Positions 53,401-64,000 of a stretch of 64,000 nt of DNA are shown piece after piece. Within the stretch, counting starts at the first letter, position 1; each line of letters opens with the position of its first letter. A program made the translations under genes and the position numbers. The notes below the pieces were generated by a model that saw nothing but the letters and a program-made list of their open reading frames with translations, ran no database searches and was not told the DNA's origin. Source of the stretch: Bugula neritina. Lineage: Eukaryota > Bryozoa > Gymnolaemata > Cheilostomatida > Bugulidae. Location of the stretch: NCBI GenBank assembly GCA_964035545.1, contig OZ037765.1, positions 25,104,504 through 25,168,503 on the forward strand, read 5' to 3'.

Positions 53401-55607
53401 AACTATTACTGCTCTATACTCCAATATTTTTTTAAAAATAAGAACTAACCACACATCACACCGGCATACTCTTCCCCAAGACCTGCAACCTGCTTCGTGA
53501 TCTGAGCACACTCTTACTATTATGTCAAAAAACCATGAATATGCATACAAAAGCTGCGCTCAAAATTCCTATAAACTTAAATTGAAATTCCATAGCAAAA
53601 TCTGGAAACCATTAATCGATTACCATTAATGTAGCACAATTTTATTAACACATGCAATTGTTAAAAATAATCATTACCTAATACCTACACATACAGCAAG
53701 AAAATATAAACTTTGCTCTTATGCACAGAAACAACATATCTTTAGATAAAGTATATACACACACTTTGCAAAGTTGATGAAACATTTATCACAACAATTT
53801 TGTAAAATAAAAGCAAATTGAGAAAACTGAGAAAATTGAGCTCTATTAAACAAATAACACTTGCATTTAGACAATTAGCATTTCAAGTTACAAAATGTTA
53901 TAGTTTGATAATTCTGATTGAACACTTACAATATAGTAAATTGAAACCTCTGGATATTTTTGTGCAAACTAGCAGCAAGTATTTTCTCACATCTAGCAGT
54001 GCATTTGACCATATTATTTGAACCTGGCATTTACAGCATTCTTAGATATCAAGATGCAGAGACAAAAAGAAAACACAAATTTAGACTGTAAATAATGTCT
54101 ATTAACTCATAACTCACATCAGGTTGACTAAATCTCCAAATTCTTCAGGAAGTTTGCACAGTGAATTCATGGCAAAAGAACAGGTGTGAAGATTCTGAAG
54201 ATTGCAGAATGAATCTGGTAAAACTGTTAGATTATCTTGTCCTGGTGAAAAATGAAGCATTTTACTATTTGCTGTGCCCAAACTCCAAGTAATACCAATT
54301 ATAACAAGGAAATACTAGTGTAGTACAACTAAATGAATGTGAATACAATTTATTCAAATCTCTGTTGTCTTGTACAATATGCAACTTTATATAGAACGCT
54401 TTTATTTGCTTAAAATAATCAAAGAAATATCAAAACTAAACTGTTAAATATCCATGTACACACCCATATCCAAAATTTCTAGAGACACTAGGCTGCCGAA
54501 ATTTTCTGGTAATTCACTGATATGGTTCTCATCCAAACGCAGTTCAACCAAGCTGTGCAACTGACCAAATGCTATTGGCAAGGATGTTAGTCTATTCCCA
54601 TTGAGCAAGTCAACCTAAATAATAGAACAATTTTGTATGACAAAATATCGTGAATTGTATTCTACAGTAATTCAATGTGATATATTGTAGTTTTCACTTA
54701 CCTTACGTTCAAGTTCAGGCAATATACTCCCCATATCGAGGAAGTGCAGTTTTTTCAAATCACCGATATCGTCAGGAAGTGATGAAAGTATATTGCCACT
54801 CAAATCCAAGTGCTCCAACAAAGGACAACCTTTACCAAATCCACTCGGCAGTCCATCAACAAGATTGTTGTCAGATATGCACAACTTCCGAATACTTGGC
54901 AAGTTGGCAAACCAAGGTGGTAATGCTGTTAGGTCATTTTCACTCAAGTGTATTTCTTGTATACAAGAACTTGATTTGAAAATATTTGGCAAACTAGCAA
55001 TGTTGTTGGATGAAAGGTCGAGAACTTGAACTTCGCAAAGGTCTCCAAAAGTTTGAGGTAAAGCCAACAGACCGTTATTAGACAGCCCAATTGTTTTTAA
55101 ATTCACCAACTGCCCAAACATGGATGGTAACATTGTAACATCATTGTAACTCACATCTAAGAACTCAAGTTTTTCAAGTAAGGTAATGCTATCAGGTAAA
55201 CATGTGAGTTTGTTTTCAGATAAATCAAGATATTCAAGATTTGATAGAGAACCAAAGCTTTCAGGTAAAGAATCTAATTCATTGCCCATCAAGGTAAGTT
55301 TTGTGAGTCCTTTTACTTTACACATTTCGTCAGGTATCAATGCCAAGCGATTTTCTGTCAGGTAAAGTTCTTTCAGCACACTTAGTTCACAAATATCAGG
55401 AGATATTGTATGAATGTCATTGCCTATAGCTGACAAAACCTCAAGAGCAGCTAAATCTTGTATGTCAGACGGTATTTGAGTCAAACTGTTGTGGTTGATG
55501 TTTAGTGATATAATGTTCAAAGGTATGTTATTTGGCCACTTGCTAATTTTAGCAGCAGAAAATTCAGATGTCTGAGAGGTTGCATTAGCAACAACTTTTT
55601 TGTCCAT
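50416..55607 (-). CDS. Leucine-rich repeat protein with acidic Trp-containing C-terminal tail, complete, 8 exons
   Basis: Minus-strand exons 55607-54702, 54614-54464, 54241-54118, 53101-52945, 52285-52154, 51553-51349, 50810-50751 and 50594-50416 give 1914 nt, 637 residues. From about residue 30 to 460 it consists of consecutive ~23-residue LRRs of the SHOC2/Ras-suppressor type (LxxLxLxxNxLxxLPxxFGxL), for example LEYLDLSENKLTCLPDSITL. No signal peptide or membrane segment, so probably an intracellular scaffold. The tail has a Ser-rich segment (SSWSSSSSSAVSS), an acidic Asp/Trp motif (SDSEEDWGDWDKEAYPYG) and a conserved-looking end (QFEDALVDLIDTGMDI). I do not recognise a named orthologue. 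Start ATG 55605-55607 is the first in the open frame. Convergent with DHX35. Confidence 0.88.
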
Positions 55608-55798
55608 CTTTGTTTATGTCCCTGATCAGGTTGAGACTGCTACAATAAAAGTACACATTACGAATTTATCCCTTATTATTTACTGTAGCTGTAAGTCTGT
55701 AACTATCTGTTCAGAGCAAATTCAATATGATTATGTGTCATTGAGTAAGCTCTATTAAACTTAAAAAGTCTTTCATGTGTGGAAGTTTAAAGTGTACC

Positions 55799-56050
55799 TG
55801 GTAATAGTAACACTAATACTAATAGTAATACAGTAATACTAATACTAAGTCTAATAGCAAAACTAAATATAATACTAATACTTAAACTTAATACTTAATA
55901 CTAATAGTAATACTATTGGATTCATTGCTAATCCTAAAACTAAAAGTAACAATCTAAAAGTACAACATCGACTGCAAAACTATGACTAACTAAGTCTAAC
56001 AGTAACAGTAACACACTAACACTCACAGTAACACTAACATTAACTAAGTA
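55799..56050. repeat. ACTAATAGTAATAC degenerate array
   Basis: Repeats such as GTAACACTAATACTAATAGT and CTAACAGTAACAGTAACAC, nearly all in one strand sense. Confidence 0.7.
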
Positions 56051-56631
56051 AAATTTAGATATTTATTAATATTTATAATAATAATAATTTTGAATTTTAA
56101 TTTAAAATATAATAATATTATTATTAATTAAATAACTATTTAAAATCATTTAATTTTATTATCTTATGATATTATTGAATTTAATATTATGATCATCCCT
56201 ATAATTTATATTATGATAGAAATAATAATAATTATGATTATTATATTTAGAAATTAGTGCGACTGTTTTCTATTTATCAGCATATGGATTTCAAATTTCG
56301 ACACAATTAATGTTAGCTTTTGGGAATCGATAAAAGGAGCACAATTTAGGGGGTCATAGAGTGCAGTGAGTATAATATAGACCCAATTTCAAATTTTCGA
56401 CAAATTAAACAGGAAAATATATTATTATTATTTCTCATCGAGCTGGAAAAGATAATTATTTTGAGTTCAGTATTATTTCTAGCTCAGTGTCCTCGACTCC
56501 AAGCTCGATACCCTCCTCGTACCACCGCACTCAGTGACCACCAATTTGTGCTGCTTTAAGCGGTTTTCGTTGTCTCTCAAGAAAAATGACAAAACGCACG
56601 TGGGGGCTGCTGAAATAAACAAGGTATTAAC

Positions 56632-56668
56632 CACTGAGCTGAAACTATAACAATAATATAGTTCAATG
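56632..56668. mobile_element. 37-bp end-to-end remnant of the P-like element family
   Basis: CACTGAGCTGAAACTATAAC matches the left end of the 58861-61090 element in 19 of 20 positions. TATAGTTCAATG matches its right end. The two are separated only by a few AT bases. GTATTAAC (56624-56631) and GTATTGAC (56669-56676) flank it, a 7/8 match at the same offset as the full element's duplication. Interpreted as an excision scar or extreme internal deletion. Confidence 0.65.
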
Positions 56669-57289
56669 GTATTGACCACCGACCTGGAAAAGAATATATT
56701 GGGTTCATTAGTATTAACGGTGAGGCGTGCATGATATAGCCATATGCGTGGCCAAACTATGTTTATAGGTCGTAACATAATTATTTGGAAGAATACCTGT
56801 TTCATACAGTGATACACTAAACTAAAATAAAAGGCTTATTCCAAAAATCGGTGCCTGTAAGCACTCAAATATAATTATTCTATAAAAGTTTATATTTCGA
56901 TAGTTTTATACAGTGAACTGAAAATATTATATTGTAACTTGTATTCCATTTTAGTGGTGAGAGGTTTCGATTTGGAAAATAGAGTGTGTCAAATTATAAG
57001 ACGCGCCCACCTTCAACTGTCGGATCCAATTAAAGTTATTCTTCATATTCTAGCTTGTACAATCACAAAGATGATGCGATATAAAGTTAGTGTTACATAT
57101 GAATATAAATATTATTAGTTATACTAATTACAGTAGCCAAAATATTATTTTAAATCATTAGTGAAATTGTTCCACAAAACTTGCAGTCATTATTGTTATT
57201 TACTGCTTGCGTTACTGTAGGGAGTAGATTTTATTTATTATGAGGCTGCATAATGATAAAGTGTAAACTTAAAGTTAAAGTAAAACTAA

Positions 57290-57560
57290 AAGTAAAACTA
57301 AAAGTGTATAGCCATATTCATATTGATATTGATACTCAATATTAATATGATATTCATATTGATAATAATGATTATCATTATGATATTTAATTTACTTCAT
57401 ATTCATACTCTTTTAGTTTTAGTAATACTGAGAGTGATAGCCATATAACTATGAATATTATTATTAGTATGAATCTCAGTATCACTATCAGTATCAGTAT
57501 GAGTATGAGTATGCCTATGATAATCAATATCGTCAACATCATCATTATTATCATCAACCA
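57290..57560. repeat. CATATTGATATTGATA / AGTATGAGTATGAG array
   Basis: Tracts of TTCATATTGATATTGATACT, GATTATCATTATGATATTTA and CAGTATCAGTATGAGTATGA types. Confidence 0.6.
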
Positions 57561-57884
57561 TTGAGGGTTGAGTCTCGATACAATTAGTAATTGAGCATTA
57601 CTATTAGTATTATAGTTGGCCTGGAAAAGTTTGTAGGATATTTAGTTGTATATTAAAATTTATAATATAATTATTATCATTTATTGATATATTTATATTT
57701 ATTATGAATATTGAAAAAGATAAAATAAAATTTAAATTTTAATCTAAAATAAAAGTTTAACTTAGACATTTACACTTAAACCTGCTAATAATATTGAAAG
57801 TTGAGTAGTAACAGGACTAGAAATAGTAAAGCTTTTGAGCCAGACCTTACGATTTGCCAGGCTGTAAAACACTTGGCTTAGATT

Positions 57885-58110
57885 TATAAGAAGGCTCAAC
57901 TGTTAGGCTGGAACACTACCAACATTGCATTTGTATTCAAAAGTGGAAACAGAAGCCAGCCAGTAACTACAAGCATATCTGCTTAACTACGACCAGGTAC
58001 TTACACAATGTCCTCGGTATTCTGGTTGAGAAACTAGACAGTTTCTGTACAATTGATAGTATGGATTTGTAAAATAGTCAACATGGGGGACAGCACTCTC
58101 TGCAGCCATA
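57885..58110 (+). pseudogene. Non-LTR retrotransposon reverse transcriptase relic
   Basis: Two adjoining plus-strand frames together resemble the region around the N-terminal RT motifs of LINE-type elements. WNTTNIAFVFKSGNRSQP, from about 57909, recalls the W-x-x-A-x-I-x-P-I-F-K-K-G pattern. After a frameshift, NYKHICLTTTRYLHNVLG and ILVEKLDS recall the NYRPISLTS and LEKI segments. NSQHG follows after a stop, like the SQHGF motif. It is broken by a frameshift and stops, and no endonuclease or catalytic YADD part is visible. Confidence 0.5.
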
Positions 58111-58852
58111 GATGTTTTTGTAATGAAAATACTTTTCAAGATTAGAGCTATTTATGGGTGTATACTTTTTGAATACACAACTTTATGATCATCGGATCTC
58201 TAAAAGTTATACTTAATAATGAAGCATTATGCAGTTGTAGCATATAGCGCTGTTTTTGTTTCTGTACTGTTTAAATGATTTTTTGAAATGATTTCCTAAA
58301 TACAGTAGATTACCAGTTGCATGAATATGAAATATGAACATGAATCAATTAGCAAGAACTAAGGTATTAACTGCAAAGTAAGCAATGGGAAATGAGGAGC
58401 CCAAGAGGCTTTCGGCATCAAATTGTAATTGTCTGAAAGCTTTGTGGATATATAATATATTTTCGTAGTATATTTAAATAAAATAAATACTCAACAAATA
58501 ATGCACAAATTTTTTTGAATGCATTCAAAAAAGCAATATATAGCAAGATATAAAATGCATCAATTCCAATTTCATGTATGTTAGTATGTTCATAAAAGTA
58601 AAGTCAGTCATTTAAAAATTAGTAATTTCTTGCGAGGCTTAACACTTTCAACATATTTTTTTTTAAATTATTGCAGGTTTTCAAAACGTGCATATAACCT
58701 GCATTAAAAGCTTTGTAATTGCATGAAATAGTTTCCATAATATTGCACCAAAAGTACAATAACCTAAGAATGTATGAAGCCACAATAGGTTCAGTCGGGG
58801 CATTAGCAAACTCTATTTGGAGAGTTGTGTTCTCTTGAATATTGGTAAAAGC

Positions 58853-58860
58853 ATTTTAGC
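58853..58860 (+). repeat. 8-bp target-site duplication, left copy
   Basis: ATTTTAGC immediately precedes the P-like element; an identical copy follows it at 61091-61098. Confidence 0.8.
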
Positions 58861-59115
58861 CACTGAACTGAAACTATAACCCTGGAAAGGACATCCGGTA
58901 GCTTTATAATGTAACCTCGCGTCCAAAGAGCAGCCATATTGGTGGATTGCTAGTTTCACTTTGAAGTAAGATTTCGGGCAGTTTATCACGTGACCTGTTC
59001 ATTTTTTCACGTCAACTGGAGCCTCTTTTCGAAGTATTTTAATTTTAACCAGTTTGCCGCCATTGTTAAATTTTCAATTGTCGTGGTTTGTCACTAATAG
59101 TAAGCAGTACTAACA

Positions 59116-59985
59116 ATGGATACTTCTGAACACACTTATCACGCAGTTTCGAAAGGCCAAAGAACATCAGGATTACAGTGTTTTGCTTATAATTGCTTCA
59201 ATTACTCAAATTCAGCGCGTTGATAGCAAAGACTGAGAGAGAAACACTTCATTTCACAGGTTGAGGTTAGTTCGAGTAATACTAGTACTTCTACTAATAG
59301 TAATACTAATACTATTATTAATAGTAATACTTACACTAATACTAATAGTTATTAGTAATTGTATCCGTATCAATTATTATGGTAAAGATGGTTTATGAAT
59401 ATATGATAATGACTATACTTTTAGTTTGAGTCATAATGATGATCTAAATCTTAATTTATTGTAATTTAAATTGACTAACTTTTTATAGCTATTACCCATT
59501 TACTTTTGGTCATTTCAATTTGAAGATTTAGCTATAAAACTGAATTACAACTTGAATTAAAGTCTAATTGTAACACTAACGCTATATAAGTATATAATAA
59601 AATATAGCCAAAGGCTTAAGTTTTGTTGACAAATAAATGATCCAAGGCAAAGTAGATCTTACACAAAATTGTACTAGAAGTTGGCTAGTATTAGGATTTA
59701 GCAAAAGCTTTTTTATAAAAACATTATAATGTGCAGCAAAAATCAATAGTTTGTATACTAAATTTACTTAGCTTTAGTTTTAAATATTCATATATTTTTA
59801 TTTTAGATTCCCTAACAAAATAAAAGATTTCAGCATGTGTAAAGAATGGTGGCAAGTGTCCAGGCGCTAAGAAGAACTATCAGAAACTGCAAAACTGTGC
59901 AGTGAACATTTTTATCCTTAGCATATTGACACCACTGGCCAAACTGGAAGGTTGCATGAAGGAGCTGTTCCATTAGCAGAGTTGG
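59116..59985 (+). pseudogene. Broken THAP zinc-finger domain of a P-like transposase
   Basis: Exon-like segment 59116-59259 starts MDTSEHTYHAVSKG and carries the first ligand pair in CFAYNCFNYSNSA. After a TGA and a frame change it reads ERNTSFHRFP across a candidate intron (donor CAG|GTTGAG at 59260, acceptor TTTTATTTTAG at 59816). The second segment continues NKIKDFSMCKEWWQVSRR, then a TAA, EELSETAKLCSEHFYP, then a TAG, and TTGQTGRLHEGAVPLAEL. The C-x4-C, W, C-x2-H and AVP elements of a THAP domain are all present in order, but stops and a shift prevent a product. Confidence 0.7.
59275..59390. repeat. ACTAATAGTAATACTAAT tract inside the P-like element
   Basis: Lies in the candidate intron between the two THAP segments. 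Same unit as the genomic arrays, so it either expanded after insertion or travels with the element. Confidence 0.6.
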
Positions 59986-60640
59986 TTTATACTCTATCTA
60001 GACTTTTATTAAGTTCTGAACTATAGTGTAAAATTAGCATTCTTTCAAAGTTGTCCAAAAATTATATTTGTTATGCAAGTTACTTTTGAAATTCTTTTTA
60101 GAAACCGGTTACACCACAGAATACGAATGTGAGTAAAAATTCGAGCAATGAAGATCTACCAGTTTTCAACAGTTTTAACAGCCATAATTAATTAGATTTG
60201 AATAATTGTCATGTCATTTTTAAAAGAGAATTAGTATTTTCATTTTGTGCAGCATACAGCATAGCAAGTTGAATGTTTTTGGAGTACACCTGTGTTTTCT
60301 AAAAAGATTAAAAGCTTTTGAATTGTTTTACTGGCTTGATAACTTGAAATTATTAGAATATTATTTTAGGATCATTCTTACAGTGAAGGGGAAGATTGGT
60401 GGATACGATATCTTTGGCATTGAAAAGCATGCTATGGAAACTTCTACTGACATTGAGAACCACCACTCTACGTTACTCAACCTCATTGTTGAAATATATT
60501 AAGATTTATTCTAACACAATTTGTCTAAAATAAAAAACTTGTTTTACATAACGTTAGCTGTCAACAGAGAAATAATAAAAATGTTCTTTTTAAGAGTCAA
60601 TAGTCTTGTTATTTCTAGTTTTTATTTATATTACTTATAT

Positions 60641-60912
60641 TATATATCAGGTTTTTAAGTGATATCTATTTGCTTTTGTTGTTTTAAAGTAAAATATTTT
60701 TATAACAACTAGCCTCATTTTTCTATTCTATAGCCAACAATTATTACCAGCAGCTAAATTTAAGTAGATGTTTTATTATATACCAAGTTTTTACTAAATA
60801 TCAACTTGCTTTTGTTGTTTCAAAAAAGAATATTTTTATAACTACCAGCTTTATTTCTTTATGCTATAGCCAACCCTCATTACCAGCAGATAAAAATAGA
60901 GTAGATTTTGGA
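60641..60912. repeat. Two-copy tandem duplication, 136-bp unit
   Basis: Units 60641-60776 and 60777-60912 share TTGCTTTTGTTGTTT, AATATTTTTATAAC, CTATAGCCAAC and ATTACCAGCAG in the same order and spacing, with many substitutions. Subterminal within the P-like element. Confidence 0.75.
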
Positions 60913-61090
60913 ATTATTCACTTGTGTGGTGTGATGCCAAAGGTTTTATAAATACTGCAAAATATAGTAATTTCCATTACTTTTACATTAGAAAGTAGGC
61001 GGTGTCCAAAAATAAGAATTCTCCAATATGGCTGAACTATTTGGACGTTTAAAATCTACATTGGCCATTCCAGGGGGTTATAGTTCAATG

Positions 61091-61098
61091 ATTTTAGC
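61091..61098 (+). repeat. 8-bp target-site duplication, right copy
   Basis: ATTTTAGC, identical to 58853-58860. Confidence 0.8.
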
Positions 61099-61359
61099 AC
61101 AGTGTTCGAAATAACTGAAAGTGCGACTAATTCCGTATAATTATTAATTACTTTTCAACTTTCATAGCTCTGGAAATTATGTAAAAATCATTCATGATTC
61201 TATATACTCTCACTCTGAGTTTTCAGTAGACATCAATTAAAATAATAGTTTTTTTAATTATCCATGTTTAAAATTCAGTTTCTTCATTTATTGATTTAAC
61301 TTGAGTATGTTAACTGTTGGTGTTAAGCACCATGACTATTCTAAATTCTTATTTCATTT

Positions 61360-61680
61360 TAACTCATACTGATACTCATACAGTATGACTCATAGTCATA
61401 GTGATAGTCAAACTCAATGTCATAGTGATAATGATAGTGATAGTGATATGCAAAAATTAAAAGTGATAACAATTAGTGTTACAATAGCATTAATGATTAA
61501 CTACTACTACTAGGCCTAGCTATTTAAATGTTAGAAGTAATAATTACTATTACTATTAGTGTGAGTATTACTATTATAGTTATTATTAGTATTAGTCTTA
61601 CTATTACTAATATTATTATTAGTATTATCACTATTACTATTAGTAATACTAATACTAATAGTGATACTCATACTGAAAGG
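61360..61680. repeat. Strand-switching ATTAGTATTACT / AGTAATACTAAT array
   Basis: Starts with CATACTGATACTCATA/GATAGTGATAGTG tracts, then TTACTATTACTATTAGT units. It flips to the complementary ACTAATACTAATAGT form at 61629-61663, forming a near-perfect palindrome. Confidence 0.7.
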
Positions 61681-63764
61681 AGTAAGTCCGCACTTATACT
61701 CTTGCTGCTGCTAAGCAGTAAAAATATAGAATCGGAATCAAAGTGGGGTCCGTATTACTATTTATATTGAATTCAGTATAAATATGAATATTCTTATTAA
61801 GTTATTAATATTTGACTTAGTATTGTAACACTAACAGTATTAGTATTTATGTTAACAATTACATAAATTTGAAAATATTAATTAAGTCTTCGCTTTAAAC
61901 TTTAATCGTTATGATTATCATTATGATGATAACCATCATTATCATAAGTTTAATTTGAATTGTTATTATAATTATTAATTTTAAACCAAGGGGTAAACTT
62001 TAAAGTATATTTAGTAGAAATATAACTATAATGTAGAGTGTTAGACTTAGTATTACTATTACAGTATTAGTAGTTGAAGTTACTGGTGCTTGCTGATACT
62101 CATACTGACATTCTCATACTCATAGCCATATTCAAATTGATATTAATATCACTGGCAGTTGACTATTTAGTTTTGATAACTTTCACCGAGTCAATTAATA
62201 TTATTTTTAATAATTTATCAATTTAATTTTTATACTAATCATTATTGAGTTTTAACATTAAATTTAATGTAATTACCTATTAGTAAGTATTATTGACCAA
62301 TAATTTCTTCAAATTCCAGTTCAAAGTTAAATCAACTATCAAGTCATGAATAAGCAAGTGAACGTAAAATTTATGCAGTAGTTATTTTCATAGTAAGTAA
62401 TAATTGTAATGGTCCTTTTGAAAACAAAATTGCAACAGTTGAACAAAATTAAACATGGTACTGGACATTGGTAGCTTTTGTAATAAATTGAAATATCATT
62501 ATCAAAATAATGACATTCTGTAGTTATTAATCATTGTGATACTGAGTGCCTTTCATGGCCATTATAGTTATCATTAGTGACACTAATTCGTTATAACAAA
62601 GATATAATTGTTGCTATAATAATAATTACATGAAATAATATATTGGTGTTAACTTGTAGTTTCCTGTTAAGTTACACCTACTCTACTTTCATGCCCATGA
62701 CTTGGCAGTTTGCTTTGTTGAAGGGTAGCAGATGTGCCGAAAGCAACTTTTATCACAAATTAATTTTTACAATAATCATGGACCTTTGTTTGCATGCTAA
62801 TGTTAATATGCTGGTTTGCAACCTTTTCGGCCATCATTCACATACTGGCTTAAACTTTCTCGTTAATCATTGTTTATTAAAATAGAAACATGCCAGGAAT
62901 ATAAAGTTAGTTTTCAACTGTAAGAGTATGACTTCTGCAGTCATGGTTTTGTTAGGATCGATAATAAGTTAAGTTTCTTGAGATAACATTAACTAATCAA
63001 AAACTTATCAAATGAGCACAGTTAATTATTTGTTTAATTTCATTATCTATTTTTTATAGCTAATGTTTTAGTTAGGCTAAATAAAAATTAACAAGCTCTG
63101 GCAGCTGTCTTTTTTCATGCTAATGAGAAGAGTAATTGCTCATGTTGTTAACATGGAACAGTTTAAGAAAAGCCAAAAAATAGTTGCTTTGTCAACTTCG
63201 ATCTAGTTAATTTACTGTAAAAACCACTAGCTACAGAGCTGCAAAAAAGCTCATATTGTCTTTTTTAAGCCGGCAATGCTTTGCTTAGTTGTGTTATATT
63301 GACCTTGTACACCATCAATCTTGCAGGTTAATCATAAATACATCGAAAACTTGTAATAATGCTTTCATCAAAGTCGCAGGAACCACCTATAAGTCAGGTA
63401 ATTGCATTTTAGTCGATTTCCGTAACGGTTTTCTGATTCCTTGCAATTTTTGTTTGTATACTTGTAAATTAGCTTCTTTTACCACACATTGGAGTTTTAT
63501 AAAATGTAAAGCTAGATTTTTAATACGTAGAAATAAATAATGTCTCTACCCTCACCATTACTATCACATCTAGTTTTAAGGTGTTCTATGGTGCACTTTT
63601 CTTTATGTTGGATTTAAAAACTCTCAAACTCTACAATAATAGCGAAAATCTAGGAGGAAGATCTTAAAATTTCATGTTGTCTATTAGTTCAACAGTCACA
63701 CAATGCCTTGCATATTCTATCTAATCAGCTGTACCTTTATTGGTGGACATTGTGTTGCAAACAG
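61681..63764. other. AT-rich DNA upstream of the last exon
   Basis: More short simple-repeat tracts to about 62150, then AT-rich DNA without recognisable features. The open frames at 62643-62885 and 63289-63540 show no family resemblance. Part of it is probably intron of the gene whose exon lies at 63765. Confidence 0.35.
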
Positions 63765-63948
63765 GTGGTAAATGGACCTGACCGTGCTTATTCACCAAAA
63801 CCCAAAGAAAAAAATGTATCCGAAGAAGCTCGTTCACCTCAGCAAAATCAAGCTAAAATTAAATGGCACATACCAGTACCAAAACGTGTTCTACTTACAG
63901 ACACTGGTGACAACTTGAGTTCCGAACTAAGTACTCCAACTAAAGACG
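63765..63948 (+). CDS. Internal exon of an unrecognised gene, truncated by the window edge
   Basis: Acceptor TTGTGTTGCAAACAG precedes a 184-nt open exon that ends at a consensus donor G|GTAAGT. In the open frame it encodes about 61 hydrophilic residues rich in Lys, Pro, Ser and Glu, for example VVNGPDRAYSPKPKEKNVSE near the start and IKWHIPVPKRVLLTDTGDN later. This looks like an intrinsically disordered linker. Neither neighbouring exon is identified and I do not recognise the protein. Confidence 0.5.
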
Positions 63949-64000
63949 GTAAGTTTGCTTTGTTTACAGCATATTTTATTGTTAGTGTTTTCAGAAATTG

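Larger units (their letters stand above)
55608..58860. other. Gene-free repeat region upstream of the LRR gene
   Basis: Contains the LRR promoter (not resolvable), a simple-repeat array at 55799-56050, AT-rich palindromic DNA to 56240, the 37-bp P-like remnant at 56632, arrays at 57290-57560 and a reverse transcriptase relic near 57.9-58.1 kb. Confidence 0.45.
58861..61090. mobile_element. P-element-like (THAP) DNA transposon, degenerate, 2230 bp
   Basis: Terminal inverted repeats: the left end CACTGAACTGAAACTATAAC and following CCCTGGAAAGGACATCCGGT match the reverse complement of 60990-61090, which reads CATTGAACTATAACCCCCTG and then GAATGGCC. Homology continues inward to GCGTCCAAAGAGCAGCCATA versus ACGTCCAAATAGTTCAGCCA. 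Perfect 8-bp duplication ATTTTAGC on both sides and CA-starting termini agree with P-superfamily elements. Inside, after about 250 bp, lies a broken THAP DNA-binding domain like that at the N-terminus of P transposases. No later transposase (RNase H-like) segment was recognised, so the copy is non-autonomous. The candidate intron holds an ACTAATAGTAAT simple-repeat tract, and a 136-bp tandem duplication lies near the right end. Confidence 0.82.

Noticed and set aside
56479-56817. 112-codon open frame on the minus strand
   Set aside because: No motif, no splice context, and it runs through the P-like remnant.
60245-60502. 85-codon open frame inside the P-like element as transposase
   Set aside because: No resemblance to P-transposase motifs and AT-driven composition.

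Overview
This is an intron-rich, strongly AT-rich animal nuclear window. All recognised proteins are animal housekeeping or signalling proteins, and introns are GT-AG apart from one GC-AG. The gene set and the tRNA-derived SINEs suggest an invertebrate, possibly a lophotrochozoan such as a mollusc or bryozoan; the phylum is inference only. Gene models were built by hand from splice signals, reading-frame continuity and remembered family alignments; no search was run.

Layout: (1) 419-2006 (+), last two exons of a mitochondrial ribosomal protein mL41 gene (MRPL41). (2) 4299-14655 (+), a complete salt-inducible kinase (SIK) gene of nine coding exons, with a CRE/CCAAT/TATA promoter. (3) 17078-24414 (+), a complete peroxisomal acyl-CoA oxidase of 13 exons. 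(4) 24694-25234 (-), the main exon of IMMP2L, convergent with ACOX. (5) 25.4-29.2 kb, repeats with three isolated exon-like fragments, one of them WD40-like. (6) 29220-39852 (-), a complete synaptojanin of 26 coding exons. (7) 39.9-42.7 kb, degenerate simple-repeat arrays. (8) 42785-50084 (+), a complete DEAH-box helicase DHX35 of 17 exons, with an opposite-strand membrane-protein exon in intron 12. (9) 50416-55607 (-), an eight-exon leucine-rich repeat protein. (10) 55.6-63.7 kb, a repeat and transposon region with simple-repeat arrays, a reverse transcriptase relic, a 2.23-kb P-element-like transposon with a broken THAP domain, and a 37-bp remnant of the same family. (11) 63765-63948 (+), an internal exon of an unrecognised gene that runs off the window.

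The neighbours are a mix of unrelated functions. The clearest functional logic is in SIK: two perfect CREs and one near-CRE lie just upstream of the coding start, and the protein carries RRxS/T sites matching known PKA sites, the expected layout of a cAMP feedback loop.

The most distinctive observations are in mobile DNA: the P-like element with a perfect 8-bp target duplication; a 37-bp end-to-end remnant flanked by a 7/8-matching duplication, like an excision scar; two ~40-bp GC-rich micro-insertions in SIK intron 1, each with its own 12-16 bp duplication; a 163-bp hAT-type MITE with a perfect 8-bp duplication in synaptojanin; and long arrays of degenerate ACTAAT/AGTAAT repeats that switch strand and form near-palindromes.
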